Notes under the pieces: model-generated
What the model was told of the DNA's origin: nothing
Database searches by the model: none
Seen by the model: the letters and a program-made list of their open reading frames with translations, nothing else
NCBI GenBank assembly: GCA_021464415.1
Contig: CM038463.1
Span: 5,580,001-5,644,000 of the forward strand
Reading direction: 5' to 3'
Length of the DNA: 64,000 nucleotides
DNA from: Lonicera japonica
Lineage: Eukaryota > Streptophyta > Magnoliopsida > Dipsacales > Caprifoliaceae
Position numbers and translations under genes: made by a program
Part shown: piece after piece, positions 57,346 to 64,000 of the stretch
Position numbering within the stretch: position 1 is the stretch's first letter
Layout: each line of letters opens with the position of its first letter

Positions 57346-58734
57346 AAAAAACACTAGAAGGAAATACTAATTATCACAATAAGCAAATTCATCATATTGT
57401 TGTATTTCTTTAGGCAAAGAATACTCAGATTCCACTTCATCATGGTTAAAGAATAAAATTTGTTTACTCTTGTGAGATTTGGTTGGTTGATAAATAGGTC
57501 CACCAACTCAAAATTGGGGAGTCCCAAAAAGAAAGAGTGAACTATCAGCTTAGGACAATACTACCACTAAAAAGAATCCTGGCATCAATAACACTTGTAA
57601 TAAATGGAGAACCTCAAACTACTCCTAAAGAGAACATATAAACTAGACATTCATTACCCTTATGTGATAAATCTATGGTACTTCATATAGCATTAATCTC
57701 AACTACAAGAAAACTATATAAGCGTATAAGTACGAATTTCTCCATGTTAGTTAAAAAGTTCTCTGATGGCTTAGAATAAGGGTGAAGAGAGCGTCTGCAG
57801 AATGTGTAGCTTTAATAAACCAAACTATGAATATGAAAAATAATAAACAATTTTTTATGTAGGTTGTTTGTAAATCTAGCAACTAAAGTAATGAGGGATG
57901 TAGAATTCAAACAATTTACGGATTGTACCTTGCAAGTTGTCCTTCAATCTGGTGTGCTTCAATTTTCACCCCTCTACATTTCAAAGACCAAATGTTTTGA
58001 ATTAAGAGTGGGCATCCAACAAGGAAACATATAAGCTAAGATTAACAAATGATACTAGTGAGGCCTACCACTGAAAGGACTTCTAATATATATCCCTTTT
58101 TTTCTCTACATGAGCTTGACTTGTTCAATGCATTAGATCCTGTCATGTGTATTAGATTAAACCACAACTTGTAATTCAATCACAAAAACACACTGAAACA
58201 ATTTAAGATAAATAGACATCCACAATATATAATATAAACATAGTAGAAAAAGTAGTAACAACAACGATACTTGTAGAAGGTAGGAGAAGAGAAAAGATGG
58301 AAAAGGAATCCACTCATATGACCAAAAACTTACAGTGACTCTTATTTTAGCCCCTTTTCCCCTCTTTTGCATTGTATCTACGAGCTCACCTTTACCAAAG
58401 TGGTTGGGGGTTCTTCAGCGGACCGATAGTCGTAAGTTGAGAGGGTAGATATCTCTATAATAGATATATAAATATAAAACAACTAAAACAAAAAGTCACA
58501 ATGAAGATTTATACACAGGTAGATCTGATAACCACAAGCCCTAGATTCAAAAGTAAGGATTCTAGCAAAAAAAAGTTACCTGGACAGCTTCATAAAAAAT
58601 GGGAGAAGAAAATATAATTAATGAAGGCTTAAATTGTATAGCAACAAGTGAGGATTAACATTTGTTTGCTTAACAACGTATATCTATAGATCTGAGACAT
58701 ACGACGGGAGTACGGGACAACACATTGCTATATA

Positions 58735-58940
58735 TAGAGAGTAGATTGACCTGTGTGTGAATGTGTCGGTGGTCGTCGGAAGGTGATCGGCGACAATAGT
58801 ATTGGACAGCAAGTCAGCAACGATGATTTGGGGTTACAGTAAAAAGAGCAAGAGAGAAACGGCGGAAGAGAGAAATAGTGGAGTCTGAGTAGTAATTCGT
58901 TAGGGTTAGACGTGAGATTCCCACGGAAAAAATAAAAAAA
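58735..58940 (-). other. Gene-like GC-richer segment inside the CACTA element
   Basis: Read on the minus strand it starts GTCTAACCCTAACGAATT. It is pyrimidine-rich (CTCTCTTCCGCCG, TTTCTCTCTTGCTC) and ends CACACACAGGTCAATC, a donor-like site. It looks like the leader or first exon of a host gene. Possibly captured; no protein family recognised. Confidence 0.4.
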
Positions 58941-58954
58941 ATAAAAAATAAAAA

Positions 58955-59440
58955 AACACTCTAAGATGGTTGTGTATATTTTTTTTGTAAAATTTTATAT
59001 GTAAGGTAGTTTTACACATAAATTATGCACATATTCATTTTGCGCTCCAATTTTTTTATGTGTAAAATTTAAATGAACAAATAAAATATATCATTATATG
59101 CAATGTAATAATTTTATGTGAAATTTTTTTATACATAATTTCATAATCACAATAGATCTTATTTTATAACTCGTCATGGGTAAATTTCAAATATATAAAT
59201 TATATTAATTTATTTTTTTTACTTTTTTAGTTATAGCATTTTAAAGTTTTTATAAAAAAAAAATAAGGAGAGAAGATGACATGGATGTGTAAATTGGGTT
59301 TCTAGTTTACACAACCGTTTTATACAAATTCGAGGTGTTAAAGTTTTTAAAAAGATTGCTGAAGACTTTTTTTTTTACAAAACATGTAATTTTTTACACA
59401 AAACAAAAATTATACAAGACTGTTGAAAATGATATAAATA
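58955..59440. mobile_element. Diverged relative of the 52.3-kb hairpin MITE, inside the CACTA element
   Basis: The right part (ACAAAACATGTAAT, AAAACAAAAATTATACAAGA) and GTGTAAATTGGGTTT-TA-TTTACAC-A match the MITE at 52300-53061. The left part CTAAGATGGTTGTGTATA is a weaker inverted match to the right end. Confidence 0.5.
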
Positions 59441-60859
59441 TTAGCTCAATAATACATGAAAACTTTATGATATAGTGATAATGCTCATCGACACATGGCC
59501 GGGATTAATAGGGGACAAACATGGGATTTGATTCGCCTATGTAACTGAATGTATATATATATATAAGCTAAAAGGTTAAATGCACAATCTCAATAACATT
59601 ACAAATATTTTTTGTATTCTAGAAAGTTATTACTATATGGAGGCAAATTTACTGAAGGCGGTCCAAAAAATAATCTATAATTTATTACATTGTGAAAGTT
59701 ATTACTATATATATTACAATTATATAATTGGCCCAAGTTAAGGCCAACCTTTTTTTTTAATAACTAAATGGAAGTTTAATAGAGTATCACTAAAGGTTTT
59801 TACGGTATTTTTTTTAAAGAATTTATTAACTTTAAGATGTAACGAGCTAATACGATGGTAATATCTTGCTTTTATAGAAGCAATATCTCAAGTTACAACC
59901 CCAACATCCCCTATAGTTCCCCTCAGTTTGAATCTCGGATCTAAAATCCTCTGTAAATTTTGTCTAGAGATATCAATACTAAGTGCATACTCTAATTATG
60001 CTACAAATATATAATTGGATTGGATTCCCTAGTTCTATAATTAGTAAATCTCTATATTTTTACTTGAAATGAGTTATACAAGTTTTAATGATTGAACTTA
60101 AATTACAACAATGACGATTTTTAAGTTTTCACAACCAAATACAATTAAATGTGAAAATCGTAAACTGTCTAATTTATAATTTGAGGGGCAACCAAATGAG
60201 CCAAAAGTGTAACAATGATGCTTTATTAAAATAATCTGTGAATTCGTACTTTCAGATAAAAGCGTGATAGTGTTTCGAGTTATAATAAATTTCTTAATCA
60301 TGAAAAAACTATATATTTACTTAAGATGAAGACTGTCTATTTAATTTTACTACAATTAATTTTAAATTTAATTTTATTATGATAATTAAGGATTATAAGA
60401 CCTAGACTGTAATGAAAAAAAAACGTAGTTTTCATATTTTAACTATTAAACAAAAGGATTCGAAAATACAAGTTCTAATAAATAAAATAAAATTTTAATA
60501 TAAGAATCATTAAGCTATTAAATACTATTAATGAGGAAGTTTAACCAAAAGTAAGTTCCCAAATGAAAATAATAATATATAATAATAATACATTTAAAAA
60601 GACAAAAAATGGCCTTATATCGAGAAAAAAATGAGATACAATTATTTAGCTATAATTTTCATTCCCATTTTACATATATTTTAGGAAAAGTGAGAAATTA
60701 ATATTATTTCATTCTATTTACTTTTTAAAAATAAAGTTAAACTAAATTTTAATTTTTCCTAAAGTTCATGAAATTAAAAGCGGGGTTTTAAAATGGCTTA
60801 AAAATTCACTTTTCAATTAGGCGGGAAACTTGGTCAAAGGGTGGGAAAGCAAATTAATA

Positions 60860-60985
60860 ATGGCACTGTATTGGTACGGCTTCTAACCGTACTAACACAA
60901 GCACGGCTCTTTACCGTGCCAAAGTCGTTTCAAGACCTACCAAAATCTGGCACGGCTTAAAGCCGTGCCAAACAGACGTGCCAGT
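60860..60985. repeat. Right subterminal palindrome array of the CACTA element
   Basis: GGCACTGTATTGGTACGGC, CACGGCTCTTTACCGTGCC, GGCACGGCTTAAAGCCGTGCC: inverted GGCACGG words, as on the left. Confidence 0.8.
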
Positions 60986-61315
60986 TAGCGAGTTTTGGTG
61001 TAGTGAATCCTTGATATTTTATGCTTCATGAAATGCATTGCTAGCTTGTGGGTGAGGAGATTGATCTTCTTGTCTTGTCCAACGCTTGTAGAAGAATGAT
61101 CTTGATTCGGATAGATCGGTTTTAGTCTAATGCTTCGTTGACTTGATCGGATATTGATTGAATGGTCCTTGTCAAACTTCCTTTGAGCAATCATGCTATT
61201 CTTGATTTTTCAAATAAGAAATCTATAATCTTATATCAAGAACATGTTAAATTACACATGATTCGTTTATTGTTATTATTAAAATAAGATTAAGACCTTC
61301 AAGGTCAACAACTTT

Positions 61316-63290
61316 AAATTAAGAAAATACGTTTCTTTTAATAGTATTTTATGTTATTGTGTTAAAATTATTATTTAGTTGAACAGTGACTAATAAAACT
61401 AGTAGCACAAGTTATATAAGATGCTTCAAATTAATTTTTGGATTTTTATTGTAATATGTTTTGTCACGAATGATAATAAAATGATTAAATTAAAACTGTT
61501 ATTAAAATAGTTGAGTTGTATATAATTTGTAAACATATTTTGAAAGTGTTATTTTTCATAAACTTATGTTAATAATTAACTATAAAACTGAAATGTCGAA
61601 AACACCCATAAAAACTTATCCTAATTTAAAATTGAGTTATCCTAAGTCTATTTGGCAAATAAAATCTTTAAGGAATCTTGTTTGGTTGAAATTTTAAAAC
61701 ATGTTTTGAAAACTGAATTTAATTTTTGTTGAAATTTTTTTCAACCAATTCAAAAAAACTCGTAAAAAAATTAAAAAAAATAGTAACAATGGATCTTGTT
61801 TTATAGATCTCAATGATTAGGTTTCAAATATTTTTTTTTTATCTAATTTCAATTTTTGAATTTAAAATTATGGTATTTTAAAAAATTTATGAGAGAGAAA
61901 GTAAAATAATTTGGAAAGTATGAAGTAAAGTTGACTTTTTAGTAAAAAATTTAAAAAACTTGATTTTAAAATCTTAACCAAATACCACCTAAAGTTTAAT
62001 TAAAAAAATAAAAATAGAATATGCCACCTTAACCTGCTATAACAGGTTAAAGAATTTAACACCTTATTAATATGCATTAATTATTGTCAGTACCATTAAT
62101 AAGTAGAAAGAGAAGATAACCATTGAAAATTCATCCATATATATATATATATATATGCATATAAATTTAATAATAAAAACCTCGCTCCTGTCTCATTCCA
62201 ATATCTCTAATTCTCTCTCTATGCCGCTCCTCTCTGGCTCTCTTTACCATCTTTTTTGATCTCTCCCCTTCTCTTGCCGCCCACCGCAAGTACCAACAAA
62301 ATCAACCCGGCAGTAGAAACTCAAAACTAGGTTCGTTTCTTAGTTACACTAGCAAAACAGAGCACCTTGGGCACACAAACAATGGAGGCACAACTGTGAT
62401 GGCTAGATCTCCATGATTATTGGTATTTGGTCATGTACAAAAAAGACCTGAGAGTTCGCGCTTTGGTGAAAGATCACTACTACTTAAGGAATAGGGATTT
62501 TCATATTTTGATTTGTGCATGCATGTATTTTCATTCTCTATCAATAGAGGATAAATCATATTGAAAATTGTTTAGGGTTTCAAGTAAGGGTTTTTATTAG
62601 GTTTTCTAAACTTTTGATTTGCTCGTTGTACTTAACCCTTTTGTATAAATGAGTTTAGGAATTTTGTTGTATTTGAAGGCTAAAAAAAAAAATAAAATAT
62701 CATATATCTGTGTGCCTATGTGTGTTTGTGCATAAAATATAGTACACATTGTATGATTCTAAATTAAATCGTGCAAATTAAAGCTCTCTTGAAAGGAAGA
62801 TCTGTATTGAGGTAAATGATGTAGCGGTTATGCGTATGGTAGAGGGCGATGAGGTGCATTGGAGGGTGCTGTGTATTTTCTAGAAAAATGCTTACTTTTT
62901 CCCGAAAATGTTTATGTATTTCCTTGAAAAATGTTTAATCACTACATACATGGAGAGGGGGTATTTTGGTACATTTGAACAAAAAAACAAAAAGCAGTCG
63001 ACAAATAATTTTATTAGCCTTTGGAAGGAAACCGTCCAAAATAGGGCCAAACATACAATATGACAAATTTTGAGTGACAAAACAAATTATGACATAAAAA
63101 ATGGGTGTCAAACCCTGAATAACTCAAAAAACAAAAACAAAAATTAGAGTTTGATATATCGTATTTTACCTAATTTTTTGGTTACGCATGTTATAATTAT
63201 AACACATCATTGGTAATTTTATTTAGAGAAAAATAAATAAATTAAGTTGACTAAATTAATTTTTATTGTATTTTTTTCAAGAGTAATTTT
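61316..63290. other. AT-rich intergenic region, no gene seen
   Basis: Contains a (TA)n run at 62137-62156. A pyrimidine-rich patch at 62185-62300 (CTCTCTCTATGCCGCTCC) looks like a leader but no ORF follows. A Tourist-like phrase pair (61645-61670 and 61975-61995) is too weak to call. Confidence 0.5.
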
Positions 63291-63399
63291 TAATTAATTG
63301 ACCATTAACAAACTTCAAAATTTTTTGAAAAATCCAAACCTATCATCATCATCTTCTTCGTCCAATTTTAAACGTAGTTTACACCTACCACAGGCATCA

Positions 63400-63570
63400 A
63401 CAACTAGCACTAGGGGCAGCAACGGTTCGATAACCAAACCCACATGGTCAGTTTTACAACTGAATCGACATGGTCAGTTTGCCAGTATTAAAAACCGCAA
63501 CCAAACCACCAAGGTCGGTTTACCAACATTCGGTTTTACCGAATTGTTCGGTCGGTTTGGTTGGTGAATG
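63400..63570. mobile_element. hAT-like terminal region (partial)
   Basis: TAGGGGCAGCAACGGTTCG at 63412 resembles hAT left ends. CGGTTT, CGGTCGG and GGTTGGTT words follow, as in the other hAT elements here. No right end or duplication found within the window. Confidence 0.35.
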
Positions 63571-63589
63571 ATTATAACCAACCAATTAA

Positions 63590-63740
63590 CCAATCTATAA
63601 TACACCAAAAGGTCCAAAACCCACAACAAAAATACAGCAAAACCCAATCTATAATACACCAAACCGCCACAGCAAAAATACAACAAAACCCAATCTAGAA
63701 TACAACAAAACTCACAGCAAATAAAGCATATAAACGACAG
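63590..63740. repeat. Short tandem repeat, three copies
   Basis: CAATCTATAATACACCAAA-type units start at 63591, 63645 and 63691 (spacings 54 and 46 bp) and share AAAATAC-(A/G)CAAAACC. Confidence 0.7.
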
Positions 63741-63921
63741 CAAAACTCAGCAGCAGCAGCACTACCTCAGCAACACCACAGCAGCACCATAACATGCTCA
63801 GCAGCAACACAGCAGCACTCAGCCACAACCAGGCAGTGCTGTGCACACTGCACAGTGCACAGCAAGTCAGCATTCAGCAAGCTTTTTTTTTTTTTTCCTT
63901 CATTACTATTTTGCTCTTTCC

Positions 63922-64000
63922 AAACAACAACAACAACAACAACAAGCCTTTATCCTACTAGGTGGGGTCGGCTACATGGATCAAACGACGCCATAGTGGT
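63922..64000 (-). mobile_element. RTE-type LINE 3' end (continues beyond window)
   Basis: The plus strand shows (CAA)n at 63923-63944, followed by GCCTTTATCCTACTAGGTGG and GGTCGGCTACATGGATC. Reversed, this is ATGTAGCCGACCCCACCTAG ending in a (TTG)n tail, a 3' end I associate with plant RTE LINEs and their SINE partners. Confidence 0.55.

Larger units (their letters stand above)
56107..61005. mobile_element. CACTA (En/Spm) element, 4899 bp, non-autonomous
   Basis: It begins CACTACACCAAAATTCGCTA and the reversed right end is CACTACACCAAAACTCGCTA. A 3-bp duplication AAT flanks it (56104-56106 and 61006-61008). Both subterminal regions (56125-56420 and 60860-60985) carry repeated GGCACGG/CCGTGCC palindromes. 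No transposase motif was found in the interior. Copy 1 of the host LTR shows the uninterrupted site, which confirms the insertion. Confidence 0.92.
54702..61310 (+). mobile_element. Solo LTR, family A, copy 2 (about 1.7 kb net), split by a CACTA element
   Basis: TGTAGGTCGG...CTTCAAGGTCAACA between ACTTT repeats (54697-54701 and 61311-61315). It starts CCTAGAGGGGGGG...TGAATAGGGTTT like copy 1 at 18639. It follows the same order (AGAGATTGAGT, GTTAGTTCCCCGAGAA, GAGATTTACCTCTCA, ATATAGCCGTTTGT, CTTGACTTGATCGG-type phrases). The CACTA element at 56107-61005 breaks it. Without it and the 3-bp duplication it is 1707 bp. Confidence 0.85.

Noticed and set aside
63298..63743. 89-residue ORFs on both strands
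   Set aside because: They translate repetitive hAT-like and tandem-repeat sequence.

Overview
The window is nuclear DNA of a flowering plant, most likely a dicot. It is AT-rich, intron-bearing and packed with plant transposable elements. There are no operons, rRNA genes, tRNA genes or CRISPR arrays. Only two host genes can be supported. One is a two-exon 2-oxoglutarate/Fe(II) oxygenase-like gene (about 44.2-46.9 kb, plus strand). The other is a four-exon LIFEGUARD/Bax-inhibitor-1 family gene (47.7-49.4 kb, minus strand). They are convergent, with about 0.87 kb between their stop codons.

Layout. 1-10.1 kb: a decayed Ty3/gypsy element of the Tat type. It lies on the minus strand (5' LTR about 9.1-10.1 kb, then gag, PR, RT, RNH, a second RNH and INT down to 3.65 kb). 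A 66-bp tandem repeat block and a multi-exon antisense extra ORF (1-2.74 kb, plus strand) follow; its 3' LTR is outside the window. 10.1-17.5 kb: a Mutator-like MITE, a SINE, a hairpin, minisatellites and a hAT element with a perfect 8-bp duplication. 17.6-22.5 kb: a probable four-level nest (CACTA-like remnant, hAT, long solo LTR, 1.5-kb solo LTR). 22.5-32 kb: intergenic sequence with a PIF/Harbinger MITE, a tRNA-derived SINE, a foldback element, and a Pack-MULE-like element that carries a piece of a G-type lectin receptor kinase gene. 32.1-43.1 kb: a hAT element, a complete-ended but dead Ty1/copia element (32914-41569) with a solo LTR inserted in it, and another hAT element. 43.1-49.7 kb: the genic island. 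49.7-64 kb: AT-rich spacer, a 762-bp near-perfect hairpin MITE, a second copy of the 18.6-kb solo-LTR family split by a 4.9-kb CACTA element, and a LINE end at the right edge.

Many insertions could be bounded by reading both termini and finding target-site duplications: 9 bp AAATATTAA, 8 bp GGCATGAC and TTGATGGA, 5 bp GTATC, ACTTT, GGTAC and CTACT, and 3 bp TAA and AAT. These give a relative order of events. The most unusual points are: seven copies of a 12-bp CpG-rich palindrome (TGTCGCGCGACA) just upstream of the TATA box of the 36.5-kb solo LTR; the captured receptor-kinase fragment inside about 300-bp inverted repeats; an excess of CAG-to-TAG and TGG-to-TAG stops in the Tat element, as expected from deamination of methylated cytosines in CHG context; and the two related solo LTRs, one serving as an empty-site control for the CACTA insertion.

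All calls come from reading the sequence and the six-frame translations. No database search was made, and repeat family names are by resemblance.
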